A DNA stretch of 47,774 nt from Methanococcoides seepicolus. GTDB taxonomy: Archaea > Halobacteriota > Methanosarcinia > Methanosarcinales > Methanosarcinaceae. A program made the position numbers and the translations under genes. Shown piece after piece: positions 25,072 through 34,733 of the stretch. Where the stretch lies: assembly GCF_023684405.1 (NCBI RefSeq), contig NZ_JAGSOI010000012.1, positions 1-47,774 on the forward strand, given 5' to 3'. Each line of letters opens with the position of its first letter. Position 1 is the stretch's first letter. The notes beneath the pieces are model-generated. The model did no database searches, was not told the origin of the DNA, and was given only the letters and a program-made list of their open reading frames with translations.

Positions 25072-27693
25072 TTATACAGAAGTCATTTTTCCATAGAGCT
25101 TAAACATGTATTCCAAACGCTCCTCATCACTTTCAAAAGGCTTGCTTCGATAGCAACGCTCAACCGCCAAATCGTTTAATCGGTGTGCTTCACGTAAGCC
25201 TTCAGGCATTTTATCAGGATCGTAGAGCTGTGCCAAGGTTTTTGGAGAATTTTTTTCTCGCTCTTCTATAATTCGAAGTGTAGATTTAGTTATTTTCTCT
25301 TTACATTGTTCAGAGATAATGAAGGGAAAATTATTATAACAAAGAGCAGAAGAATATCTATAATCTGACTTCAAACGACCAGAAACGGTTTTGACCCATA
25401 ACATATGCATTTTTGAAGAAACTACTCCAAATATCCAATAATCAGTACTATAAATTACACTAGAAGAATTGGATACAACTGTATTAGCATTTACATGCCC
25501 AAACGGAATATATTCCCTCCTTTCCGAAGAAGTTAAAGGAACTATAATCGCTTGAGTTTCTTTATATGTTATTTGCCTGAATCTATTAGGATAAATCGAA
25601 TAATCAACAGTTGATTGAGCTTTACTTTTTTTACGAAAAACAGCAACTGCTTTTAATCTTTCATATATTGGAGGTATGGTTTGAGCACTTTCTAGCTGAT
25701 CATCTGTAATCCAAAGGCACCAACGTTCATTGCCGTTTAGAAAATCAGCTCCACTACTAAATTTCTTAATATATTGTAATGAAATTGGGTAATTTGTTGA
25801 TATTTCATCAACTTCTTTTTTATCTAATATTAAATTGCCACCATCTGTTGGCTTATTGCCATAAAGCATTTCAGGGATTTTACTGATGGGTTTGTTTCGT
25901 CTGGGCAAAGTAATGTTAGAACCCACTGTTAAGTATGGATTAATATTTGGAACTTCTTGCATTAAGCCATCTACAAAAATATACTTTGGATTCTTTGAAA
26001 CTTTTCTAACACCCACAATGATAACTATGACAGCTGCTTTCTTTTTTGCACTATTTGTCCACTTGAAAGACTTATAAGCAAAATCTATTTCTAAATTTTG
26101 ATGAAAAACATAGGGCCACAATAAGTTAACTTGTTCTCCTTGACATATTGAATTTGTAGAAACAAAGGCAAACTTTGAATTTGACTCATTAACAAAGTCT
26201 GCACCCATTTTAAACCAACATGCAATATAATCAAGATTCTTGTAATTTTTAAAGCCTTTAAAAACAGTTGCTAAATCTGCCTTTTGACTTTGATCTTGCA
26301 TACTTGAACCTAGATAAGGCGGATTCCCCAAAACATATATCTCGTCGTCTTTCCTTTTAGGACAAACAGTTTCCCAATCAACCCTACAAGCATTTCCTTG
26401 TACAATATGACCTGCTTCTTTTAGTGGCAGAGTTGGATTAGTACATCCGAATTCTTTAAAAAAATCTACGTTCATCTGATGTTCCGCCAGCCAGAGGGAT
26501 AGTTGTGCAATCTCATGAGCAAAATCATCGAGTTCAATGCCGTAAAATTGCCCTAAAGAAATACCTGAAATTGGTAAAGAACTACCTTGTTCTTTGAATA
26601 TTTCCATTTCTAGTCTACGTAGTTCCTTATATGCAATAATCAAGAAATTACCGCTACCACATGCAGGATCAAAAATTTTTATAGAATATAGGCGTTTTAG
26701 CAACTCGTTGCGTTTTTTTTGGTTACCTTTAGCCTTCTCAAAATCCTCTTTCAAACCATTAAGAAAAAGTGGTTCAATTACTTTCATGATATTAGGCACA
26801 GAAGTGTAATGCATGCCTAAACCACCACGTTGTTCAGGAGATATCACTGCCTGCATCATGGACCCAAAAATATCAGGATTGATGACAGACCAATCCAGTT
26901 TTCCACTATCGATAATAGCATTATATGATCGCCTGGTAAATTTTGGGATCTGCATTCTTTGTCTGAACAAGCCACCATTTACGTAAGGGAAAACATTAAG
27001 GTATGCAGGCAAGTCCTGGCGGTCTTTCTTGGAAGTATTAAGAACAACAAACAGCTTGTCCAAATAAGCATCCAGGTCACTTCCATCACCCTGAGTATGT
27101 GAAGCAACAACATTAGTAAATTGGCCTTCCTCAAAAATGTTAGTATCTTCAGCAAAATAACAGAAAAGCAAACGACAGAGGAATACATTTAATCCATGGA
27201 TAAACTCTGGTGAATCGTCTGGGTTGTCCTTTTTGATTTCATCAAAGAGCTTTGCCATTTTCTCGGCTGCTTTAACATCAGCAGGGTTTTCGTTTTGATG
27301 TTGGGTCTTTTCCATGCCAGCCCAGGGTAAAAAGAAATCATAGTGCTTGGGGAGATCTTTCAGCTCAATGTCCAGTTTATCCTGTGTTTTGGTATCAATT
27401 GCTAAAAGTGTCTTATAATCGGTAACAATTACAAACCTTTGGTCATGTTTAATGTTATCGATTAATGAAGAAATGGCAAGATGTAGGTCTTGATCGAAGA
27501 TCTCTTTGAAAAATAGCTTCTTTTTCCAGGATTTTTCCCCATCTACTTTTGAAAGGTTCAGATTTCCTTTCTTTAATCGTGTAATTGATGATTTAGGTAA
27601 TCCATAAGATAAGAGCAGATCATAAATAAAGGTCTCTTCTGAGAAAGAGAAAATTAGCTCTTGCAGGTTATTTTCAATTTGTGAAATATTCAT
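25072..27693 (-). CDS. MmeI-like N6-adenine DNA methyltransferase
   Basis: ATG 27693 is chosen because AGGGGA lies just upstream; an ATG 27 bases earlier is the alternative. The SAM-binding motif FDPACGSGNF (about residue 335) and the catalytic motif NPPY (VLGNPPYLGSS, about 455) mark an N6-adenine enzyme. The C-terminal part reads like MmeI proteins: a target-recognition region (YRYSSALCYNNFPF) and the closing LYDPDKMPEGLREAHR...DLAVERCY. The N-terminal region, where MmeI has its own nuclease, looks different, and I see no clear D-ExK motif. Cutting may therefore be done by the GIY-YIG partner. The gene heads a three-gene minus-strand operon. Confidence 0.88.
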   Translation of the reverse strand: MNISQIENNLQELIFSFSEETFIYDLLLSYGLPKSSITRLKKGNLNLSKVDGEKSWKKKLFFKEIFDQDLHLAISSLIDNIKHDQRFVIVTDYKTLLAIDTKTQDKLDIELKDLPKHYDFFLPWAGMEKTQHQNENPADVKAAEKMAKLFDEIKKDNPDDSPEFIHGLNVFLCRLLFCYFAEDTNIFEEGQFTNVVASHTQGDGSDLDAYLDKLFVVLNTSKKDRQDLPAYLNVFPYVNGGLFRQRMQIPKFTRRSYNAIIDSGKLDWSVINPDIFGSMMQAVISPEQRGGLGMHYTSVPNIMKVIEPLFLNGLKEDFEKAKGNQKKRNELLKRLYSIKIFDPACGSGNFLIIAYKELRRLEMEIFKEQGSSLPISGISLGQFYGIELDDFAHEIAQLSLWLAEHQMNVDFFKEFGCTNPTLPLKEAGHIVQGNACRVDWETVCPKRKDDEIYVLGNPPYLGSSMQDQSQKADLATVFKGFKNYKNLDYIACWFKMGADFVNESNSKFAFVSTNSICQGEQVNLLWPYVFHQNLEIDFAYKSFKWTNSAKKKAAVIVIIVGVRKVSKNPKYIFVDGLMQEVPNINPYLTVGSNITLPRRNKPISKIPEMLYGNKPTDGGNLILDKKEVDEISTNYPISLQYIKKFSSGADFLNGNERWCLWITDDQLESAQTIPPIYERLKAVAVFRKKSKAQSTVDYSIYPNRFRQITYKETQAIIVPLTSSERREYIPFGHVNANTVVSNSSSVIYSTDYWIFGVVSSKMHMLWVKTVSGRLKSDYRYSSALCYNNFPFIISEQCKEKITKSTLRIIEEREKNSPKTLAQLYDPDKMPEGLREAHRLNDLAVERCYRSKPFESDEERLEYMFKLYGKMTSV

Positions 27694-28498
27694 TAATCTA
27701 TTCCCCTGAATTACGGACATGCCATGATGTAATCGTAATAATCCCTCTCATTATATTTATATTTTGATATCACAAATTAATGAAGTTCCCATATACATTA
27801 CTAGACCAAGGTAGAATGACCACATTTTCCACTGCAAACAATATCTTCGTGGGACGACATACATTGCCCCATAGTGAACAGTACGCGTGGGGAAAAGCCC
27901 CACTTATTATTAATCCAAGTATATTTTTGCAGACGATTTAAGGCCAGCATGAGTATGCCTGCATACAGGTACCTCACACATAAACATCTATAAAGTGTAG
28001 AGTTATGCAGTAATTTTATTCATTAATTATCAAATAAAATCTCACCTCAAATGATGTGGCTAATACTGTGGCAGCAAGTGAGTCTCATACAGTCAATAAC
28101 AAAAGACAGACGACATCTATAGATGATATATATCCCAATCCATGTTGGTGATGTTTGATTTATATTAAGAATTGCGATTAAATACGGCATATGAATTTTA
28201 TAGTAGATGTCGACCGCATCAATCAGTCAACCAACTTATCATTCGTATATATCATCACCTGAAGTTTTTTCTGATCAATTATTTGTGAAAATCTCTATTC
28301 AATTGATGATCTCGTTCGATTTCATCCTGTTCACTTGGAATTAATTCAAACTATAGACGATGCTTGTTTTTATTCGACAGACTTCGTATATTTGATAATA
28401 TGTATGACTTCAATCCATCTATATTGTTGAAATCATACCAATTGGTTTTCGAAATATCAAAATGTAAAACTAACGGGAAGTCAACTTTCCGTATCAAT

Positions 28499-28567
28499 GA
28501 CAGTATTTTTTACGTAAATGAACACACACAGTAACAACACACATAGCTTTCGAAAAAAGGTACCCTG
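28499..28567 (-). repeat. Origin-type repeat copy A (inverted)
   Basis: Read on the minus strand it gives GGGTACCTTTTTTCGAAAGC, then TATGTGTGTTGTTACTG and, after a gap, TTTACGTAAAAAA. It matches copies B and C except that their GGGGGTGT is TGTGTGTT here. Opposite orientation to the other two is typical of origin recognition boxes, which often face each other. Confidence 0.8.
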
Positions 28568-29116
28568 AAAAATAATCGTATCATTATCTCCCATCATATT
28601 AGGATTTAGATAATTAAAAATGAATAAACTATATATACTATTAATTGTATAACTCTACAACATAGCTTTAGCTCATAATCTCATCAGCTTTTTCTCAAGC
28701 TCTACGACGACCCCCTAATCAAAGATTTGTTTTTCCCATAAGAATACGAAACAATCTATAGGAAATTTAACATAAAAAAAAGAAGAATGGAGTTGTCTTA
28801 ATAATATATGAATGAGATCGATCCTGTTGATTCACTCATTAAATCTTGTATATAATCAGTTTATTAGACCATATATGTGGCATTCATTGTCAATTGATTT
28901 AATGAATTGTAAGAAAGAATCATTTGCATCCTATCTTTATAATAGACCTTGCAGTGCTTTATTTGGAGTAGATGTGTAATTGTATGCATAACTTTAATCA
29001 TACAATACAAGTTGGCTTGTAACTACTAGCATCTGACCAATAATCTGCTATGATTTTACATATTTCCAGGTATGCGACTTCGAATTTTTTATTGTATGAG
29101 TGGGTTTTAATTTGGT

Positions 29117-29232
29117 GGGTACCTTTTTTTGAAAGCTGTGTGTGTTGTTACTGGGGGTGTCAGCTTACGTAAAAAAGAAGGGTACTAATGTCGAAATCCG
29201 TTTTTACGTTAATTTTAATTGTCGATTTTTAG
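29117..29232 (+). repeat. Origin-type repeat copy B
   Basis: The core is GGGTACC, a T-run, GAAAGCTGTGTGTGTTG, TTACTGGGGGTGTC and TTACGTAAAAAA. Similarity to copy C continues through a second part, TCGAAA...TTTTTACGTTAATTTTA, for about 115 bases. The GGGGGT string is the feature expected of archaeal origin recognition boxes. It lies 267 bases upstream of orc1. Confidence 0.85.
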
Positions 29233-29498
29233 AACAAAGAAAGGTAATGCAAACCAATTATCCTGGATATCAGCAGAATTGTAAATGAAAAATCATCCAC
29301 AAATATCTCCGATAATACAGAAAATATATAGGTTACGTATCCCTCGACAACATGGATGTATTCCATTGATGGCAAATATATGAATCATGGTTACTAAAAA
29401 TGAACATTGGCATAATTTATATTATATACAGTTAGTTTTATATAATGTGGAAATAAATAGATTGCTAATATACCATCACTGACTGGAGATATTTAGAA

Positions 29499-30701
29499 AT
29501 GAATATATTTGAAAACATTAGTAACTCCATTTTTCGCGATATACGTTGTCTTGAAAATGATTACATTCCATCGAAATTAATTGGACGTGATTATGAAATT
29601 GGTGAAATTGCCGATGCATGCAAACCAATATTCATCAACGGAAAACCACGTAACTTATTCTTATTCGGAAAACCTGGGACTGGGAAAAGCGTCACAAGCG
29701 CATATGTCATTAATCAGTTAAAGGAAAGTATTAAAAAACAAAAACTCGATATCGAAGTGGTACATTTTCGTGTTTCGTGTAAAGATAAACCAACAAGTAC
29801 CGCAGTATTACGCGAATTAATCAAACAGGCTAAACCTGGCACACGGTTACCAGGTCGTGGTCTTGGTTTTGATGATTATCTCGAATATTTTTCAGACATA
29901 TTTTCTAATGATTCTCATCGATTGATTATCGTTGTGCTAGACGAAATTGACTGTTTGAAAGACGATAAGATTCTGTACATTCTTTCAAGAGCAGACGAGA
30001 TGTGTTTGTTACCAAAAAACACGAAGTTTAGTATTATAGGAATATCAAATAATTTCGATTCCAAAAAATCGATTGGTACAAATGTTGTATCTTCTCTTTA
30101 TATGAAAGATATTTTGTTTAATCCATACAAGGAGGAACAACTGTTTAGTATACTAAATGATCGCCTAGATGCATTTTGTGATGATGTTGTTGATGAGGAG
30201 GTGATCTCTTTGTGTAGTCGATTATCTGCTGAAAAACATGGTAATGCTAGAGAAACTATCCAATTATTGAAAGAAGTTGGACATTTAGCTGAAAATAATG
30301 GTGATTCGAAAGTAAAACTAAATGATGTCCATATAGTAACTGAAACGGCAAATGTAGCCTATCTGGGTGACGTAATTATGAATCTACCTGAGCTAGAAAA
30401 AAGAGTGTTTCTAGCAGTTGTGCAACTATCCAATCATACCCGTTGCAAGACTCAAATCAAAACGGATACCGTTGTTTCAAAACAAGATGAACTATCTCGT
30501 AAATTTAAAATGAAGCCATTATCCAGACAAGACGTATCACAGATGCTGAATGGTCTTGCATTAAGTCAATTAATATCCATACAAAAGGGCAATGATGGTA
30601 GAAAAAACACAAGTATTATCAAACTAGATGAAGAAGTCAAAAAACAAAGCTTAGTGATTGAAAATGTCTTAGAGAAATCAATATATGAATCCCACATATA
30701 A
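29499..30701 (+). CDS. orc1: Orc1/Cdc6 replication initiator
   Basis: The AAA+ ATPase binds origin repeats and loads the MCM helicase. Walker A is GKPGTGKS at residues 57-64 and Walker B is IVVLDEID at about 145-152, with sensor-1 around IIGISNN and an arginine sensor 2 in HGNARETIQLL. The C-terminal 90 residues (LPELEKRVFLAV, then LSRQDVSQMLNGLALSQL) form the winged-helix DNA-binding domain. The length of 400 residues is normal. The gene sits between long repeats that match on both sides, which suggests a self-contained replicon. Its position in a mobile region favours an element-borne copy over the chromosomal one. Confidence 0.92.
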   Translation: MNIFENISNSIFRDIRCLENDYIPSKLIGRDYEIGEIADACKPIFINGKPRNLFLFGKPGTGKSVTSAYVINQLKESIKKQKLDIEVVHFRVSCKDKPTSTAVLRELIKQAKPGTRLPGRGLGFDDYLEYFSDIFSNDSHRLIIVVLDEIDCLKDDKILYILSRADEMCLLPKNTKFSIIGISNNFDSKKSIGTNVVSSLYMKDILFNPYKEEQLFSILNDRLDAFCDDVVDEEVISLCSRLSAEKHGNARETIQLLKEVGHLAENNGDSKVKLNDVHIVTETANVAYLGDVIMNLPELEKRVFLAVVQLSNHTRCKTQIKTDTVVSKQDELSRKFKMKPLSRQDVSQMLNGLALSQLISIQKGNDGRKNTSIIKLDEEVKKQSLVIENVLEKSIYESHI

Positions 30702-30772
30702 ATGTAAACGTGAGATGATTAAAATGAATGTATGAACGCATTGATGCAAGATCAGTAGTAAAGTCAAAACTG

Positions 30773-30828
30773 TGAATTATCGGTCAAATCGATTTTTCGG
30801 ACAAAACGATAAAGAAATCGATAATTCA
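30773..30828. repeat. Inverted repeat after orc1
   Basis: TGAATTATCG (30773-30782) pairs with CGATAATTCA (30819-30828), and an inner pair CGATTT/AAATCG adds to the stem. It lies between orc1 and repeat copy C. It could act as the orc1 terminator or as an origin structure. Confidence 0.6.
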
Positions 30829-30866
30829 TAAGATATAGTGATGTAAAATACAACCGTTTTTTGTTT

Positions 30867-30985
30867 GGGTACCTTTTTTCGAAAGCTGTGTGTGTTGTTA
30901 CTGGGGGTGTCGGTTTACCTAAAAAAAGTAGCTAAGCATATCGAAAGAGGTTTTTACGTTAATTTTAGTTTCTGGAAAATCGATT
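30867..30985 (+). repeat. Origin-type repeat copy C
   Basis: Same orientation as copy B and exactly 1750 bases after it: GGGTACC, T-run, CGAAAGCTGTGTGTGTTG, TTACTGGGGGTGTC, then CCTAAAAAAA and the second part TTTTTACGTTAATTTTA. The strong conservation outside any coding frame indicates function or recent duplication. Confidence 0.85.
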
Positions 30986-31327
30986 TTTGTAAAACATCTT
31001 TGATGTTATTTTTGAGTATACATATGTAATCTATTCAGTAATTATCTATTCCATACATCATAATGTAGAACATCACAACAAATGTGGTGAACTACAATCT
31101 TAGGAGCGATAAATGAAATAAGAGTGACATTGGATGTACGGCTTGCATGATCTGTTCATCCAGTGTCACGGCAATTCCTTAATTGAAACCACTCTGGAAA
31201 TGAAGCCTTTTTTACAAAGTTAAACTGGCATCCTGTGTATGATTTCAACTTTATATAATGCGAATAGAATTTAATTTCACATGGATTTTCCGTATATATT
31301 TATGTCACGCGCATTAAATAATTTAGT

Positions 31328-34063
31328 ATGTCAGAAGACAACATACTACCAAATATGAGAATACTCGACGAGCCATATCCACTTTCAAAATCGCAATGTG
31401 ATGCAGTGCTATCAGATGCTGATCGACTCCAGATCATTGCTGGTCCTGGAGCAGGGAAGACAGAAGTAATCGTGAGGAGGGTATTACATATCCTTCAATC
31501 CAAAGAGGTGGATCCTGAATCGATTGTTGTGATCACGTTTACTGAAAAGGCTGTGAAAAAGCTCAAATCTCTTATATATAAGCGAGCAGAGTATTTTGAT
31601 GATGGCAGTCTTCTGGATAAGGTAAACCGATTGAAGATACATACTATTGACTCATACTGCAAGAATCTTATCCAAAGTAATGGAGGATTTGGTAATTTCG
31701 ACGTCATATCTCCTGAAATGGAAAACGGATTGCTGGTCCGATACTGTTTCAATCTTGGTCTTCGAACTCTGGGGTCAGACCCATCAAAGTTCAAAATGAT
31801 CACGATCAAATACTTTCTGGATACCATCGATCTTATCGAGAACGAGATGATGGATATTGATTATTTGAAAATAACTGATCCGTCATTCATGAATGTCATG
31901 GACAATTATTATCGTTTCCTTGAGAAACACCGATTGATGTCATTCAAAATGATGACAAGGGCTGCAATAGAATATCTTGAAAGGGAGGATTCCGTCAAGC
32001 CACATATAAAATATATTTTTATAGACGAATTCCAAGACATCAATAAAAGCCAAGAGAGGCTTATTCGTCTGCTCTCTAGAGGTGCTCAGTTAACCGCCGT
32101 ACATGACCCTTGGCAAGTACTTTTTTGCTGGAGAGGTTCAAATCCGAGCTTCAGCAAAAATTTCGCGAAAACATATCAGTCAGCTGTCACAATCAAATTA
32201 GATGAGAACTACCGCTCCAGGCAAGCCATTGTTCATTTCATAAACGATGTCAAGGGAACTAGCATCTTTTCATCTGGTAGGCCAGTTGATCTTTGCCTCA
32301 CACCGACCAGGGAAGGGAACAATAATATCTATTCAAATGAGTTCCCTACAGAAAATGCTGAAGCGAGATGGCTCGTTGACAGCATTGAAAAATACGTGAC
32401 TGATGGTGGATTTTACAAAGATGTTGCAGTCCTATTTAGGACCATGAAATATTCAGAACCGTTTATCTCCGAGATCCGAAAGCGTAACATTCCATACCAT
32501 ATAGCAGGTCGTCAGGGATTATTCATCCGAACTGAGGTAAATGCTGTTGCAAAGCTCATGGCATGGCTATCTCCAAAAGGTTTCTTTCGTGAAAAGAAGT
32601 ACGAAGACAGTATAAACCAGGATGAATTAGTTGAATCAGCTCTCAGTGACTGGCAAACACAATTTCCAGAATCAAATCTGGACTTGAAGGTCAGGTCTCA
32701 CCTTGAGGACTGGAAACAGAAAGCTGTATCAGGTGAGTATGATAGTTTCAAGTCGGTATATGAAGCGTTGCTCAACATACTGAACTTCAAACATCTTGAT
32801 GAAAATGAAATGGAACAAAGGTTGATCATCATTAACCTTGGTCAGTTCTCCACCCTCCTGAACGATGTTGAATATACTATCAGATTGAGAGGTTTTAAGA
32901 GGAATTGGGAACGGGATTTCAAGACACTCTGTCTTTACTTAGACCATGCAAAATCCTCCATTTTTGGCAATGGCTCTGACGAGTTACCAGATGAGGATTC
33001 GATTACGATTTCCACTATCCATCAAGGCAAGGGTTTAGATTGGAATGTTGTTTATGTCCCAGCTTTGGTTGATGGACATTATCCTTCAAGTATGGTTGGT
33101 AGGTCGAAAAAGTACCTGATTGACACCGATTACATTGATGTCGAGAGATATGCAGGAACAGTCCTGGATGAAGCATATCTGTATTATGTGGCAATCAGCA
33201 GGGCAAAGAATACACTTGTGCTGAGTCATCATAAGACCAATTACGTAAAGGAGACGGAAATCAGCCCCTTCTTAAATGAATGTCTACAGTTTAATATCAT
33301 AAGGTTAAATGGAATGTCTTCATTCCCTGACTTCCAGATCGATCCGAACAGTCATTCTGAAAATGAGATGATGTCTTACGGTCTATCAGAGCTCATACTT
33401 TACAACAAGTGTCCGCATCTATACTGGCTTCGTGAGAAATGTGGTTTTTCATCACAATTTTCCCCTATGCTCGGTTTCGGGAAGGCTCTCCACTACAGTC
33501 TCCAGATTATCGCATCAACTTCTGGTGTTGATCCAGATATGATCGTAGACGATATAGTTGAAAGTTGCTTTTATCTCCCGTTCGCACCAAACGTGTCAAT
33601 TGCGAAGAAGAAGGCCAAGAAGATGCTACATCAATACATCAGTGAAAATCCAGACGATATGGCTAACATATCTGATACGGAAGTCCCGATAACGCTTTCT
33701 TTCGAAAATTATCTTGTAGAGGGGAAAGTGGATGCTGTGCTTGATGATGATGGGTCAAAGGAAGTACGTGAGTACAAAACATCTGATACTGTGATGTCAA
33801 TAGATGACATTTCACTTCAGGTCCAAGCATATGCAATGGAACTCAATAAGAGGGAAAATACCATTCGTAAGGGCAGTGTTGCTTTTCTTGATAAAGGGAA
33901 AGTTGATGATGTGGATATTGGCAGGGAAAGTCTTGATAACGCGAGACAGAAACTCGATAAATGTGTCAATGGAATTCAAAGGGCATCTTACCCAGCCAAA
34001 CCAACGGAGTTCTGTGATAATTGCGATATGAGGTTTATCTGTAAATATACCAAAATAAAGTAA
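31328..34063 (+). CDS. UvrD helicase fused to a Cas4-like Fe-S nuclease
   Basis: The 911-residue protein combines a superfamily 1A helicase with a C-terminal PD-(D/E)XK nuclease. Helicase motifs: AGPGAGKT at residues 38-45, TFTEKA, DEFQDINKSQ near 233, VHDPWQ, ENYRSR, ISTIHQGKGLDW near 560 and YYVAISRAKN near 620. Nuclease: VEGKVDAVLD and EVREYKTSD (about 798-818), followed by QVQAYA. Four cysteines (one in YNKCPHLYW, three in FCDNCDMRFICKY at the end) should hold an Fe-S cluster, as in Cas4 and AddB. It probably resects or degrades DNA ends. A TATA-like box near 31291 and no ribosome binding site suggest a leaderless transcript. Confidence 0.9.
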   Translation: MSEDNILPNMRILDEPYPLSKSQCDAVLSDADRLQIIAGPGAGKTEVIVRRVLHILQSKEVDPESIVVITFTEKAVKKLKSLIYKRAEYFDDGSLLDKVNRLKIHTIDSYCKNLIQSNGGFGNFDVISPEMENGLLVRYCFNLGLRTLGSDPSKFKMITIKYFLDTIDLIENEMMDIDYLKITDPSFMNVMDNYYRFLEKHRLMSFKMMTRAAIEYLEREDSVKPHIKYIFIDEFQDINKSQERLIRLLSRGAQLTAVHDPWQVLFCWRGSNPSFSKNFAKTYQSAVTIKLDENYRSRQAIVHFINDVKGTSIFSSGRPVDLCLTPTREGNNNIYSNEFPTENAEARWLVDSIEKYVTDGGFYKDVAVLFRTMKYSEPFISEIRKRNIPYHIAGRQGLFIRTEVNAVAKLMAWLSPKGFFREKKYEDSINQDELVESALSDWQTQFPESNLDLKVRSHLEDWKQKAVSGEYDSFKSVYEALLNILNFKHLDENEMEQRLIIINLGQFSTLLNDVEYTIRLRGFKRNWERDFKTLCLYLDHAKSSIFGNGSDELPDEDSITISTIHQGKGLDWNVVYVPALVDGHYPSSMVGRSKKYLIDTDYIDVERYAGTVLDEAYLYYVAISRAKNTLVLSHHKTNYVKETEISPFLNECLQFNIIRLNGMSSFPDFQIDPNSHSENEMMSYGLSELILYNKCPHLYWLREKCGFSSQFSPMLGFGKALHYSLQIIASTSGVDPDMIVDDIVESCFYLPFAPNVSIAKKKAKKMLHQYISENPDDMANISDTEVPITLSFENYLVEGKVDAVLDDDGSKEVREYKTSDTVMSIDDISLQVQAYAMELNKRENTIRKGSVAFLDKGKVDDVDIGRESLDNARQKLDKCVNGIQRASYPAKPTEFCDNCDMRFICKYTKIK

Positions 34064-34087
34064 TTATTTAAAATGAAATGAATGACA

Positions 34088-34142
34088 GTTCCAAACATCG
34101 TAGTAACAAAAATAAAAAGGTTACTACGATGAATACTGGAAC
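34088..34142. promoter_or_regulatory. Large two-part inverted repeat at the start of the winged-helix gene
   Basis: Outer arms GTTCCA (34088-34093) and TGGAAC (34137-34142) enclose inner arms CATCGTAGTAAC (34096-34107) and GTTACTACGATG (34120-34131), all perfect. The spacing puts the ATG at 34129 in the right arm. It may be an operator for the encoded regulator, or a hairpin in the mRNA that hides the start codon. Confidence 0.8.
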
Positions 34143-34704
34143 AATCAATGAACATACAAAAAATATACTGATGTCATCTGACATCCCCGATGAAATGGCA
34201 TCAATACTCGCTATTCTTTTAAGCGGAAAAGGTAAAACTGCAATGGAATTGAAGCAGATGACATATTTAGGAAACAATGCATTTTATGATGTATTGTCAG
34301 ACCTTCGAACATTAGGTTATGTAAACGACTTTCATATCCTCATTGGTGAGAGAGGTCATCCGACAAAGGTCTACTTCCTGAGTTCAACAAAGGATGTTTT
34401 CCTCAAACATCTTTGCAAACAAGTTTCGAATTCCCGTTATCTGGAAAACGATGATCAAATGTTTGAACTTCTATTTTATTTACTGTCCAAACAAGAGAAT
34501 AAGGTCAATAAAAGATTGGCTATTGATGATTTGTCAATGAACAATAAGCATGTTCGAAGGATTCTGAATAAAATGAAAGAAAGGGGCTGGGTCGAGGAGG
34601 TGATGCCATTTACGTATCAAATAAGCAATGAATCTTTCTTACGGTTGAACGTTTCGATTGATGAATTAAATGAATATTACCGAACGGAAACTGAAAGGAG
34701 ATAG
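34129..34704 (+). CDS. Winged-helix regulator, probably autoregulated
   Basis: Two starts are possible, ATG 34078 and ATG 34129. I prefer 34129, because the shorter protein begins directly before the folded part and the inverted repeat then lies over its start. The protein has two winged-helix units: MELKQMTYLGNNAFYDVLSD with a wing ERGHPTKVYFLS, and a second near LAIDDLSMNNKHVRRILNKM. Similar tandem domains occur in archaeal regulators of the TrmB/ArsR type. It follows the UvrD-Cas4 gene closely, so it may control that gene or its own operon. Confidence 0.7.
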   Translation: MNTGTINEHTKNILMSSDIPDEMASILAILLSGKGKTAMELKQMTYLGNNAFYDVLSDLRTLGYVNDFHILIGERGHPTKVYFLSSTKDVFLKHLCKQVSNSRYLENDDQMFELLFYLLSKQENKVNKRLAIDDLSMNNKHVRRILNKMKERGWVEEVMPFTYQISNESFLRLNVSIDELNEYYRTETERR

Positions 34705-34733
34705 GAGATCTTACGGGATCTCTGATCCTTTTA
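34704..34733 (+). terminator. Possible hairpin terminator after the regulator
   Basis: GAGATC (34705-34710) and GATCTC (34717-34722) form a stem directly behind the stop codon, followed by CCTTTTAA. The stem is short and the T-run modest, so the call is tentative. Confidence 0.4.

Larger units (their letters stand above)
27721..29498. other. Long AT-rich non-coding region upstream of orc1, probable origin
   Basis: About 1.8 kb between the divergent methyltransferase and orc1 genes hold no credible coding frame. Within it lie two of the three long origin-type repeats and several AT-rich tracts (for example near 28610-28660) that could melt easily. A TATA-like box (ttttatataatg near 29434) precedes orc1. 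Long non-coding DNA directly next to an initiator gene is the normal architecture of archaeal replication origins. Confidence 0.65.

Noticed and set aside
21951-27693. BREX or DISARM system
   Set aside because: No PglZ, BrxC, DrmA/DrmB or similar core genes are present; only methylase, helicase and GIY-YIG protein are seen.
27850-27900. Second CRISPR-like hairpin (cgtggggaaaagcccc)
   Set aside because: The hairpin is short, has no GATAAAC-like end and is unlike the repeat at 9823; it may be a terminator or chance.
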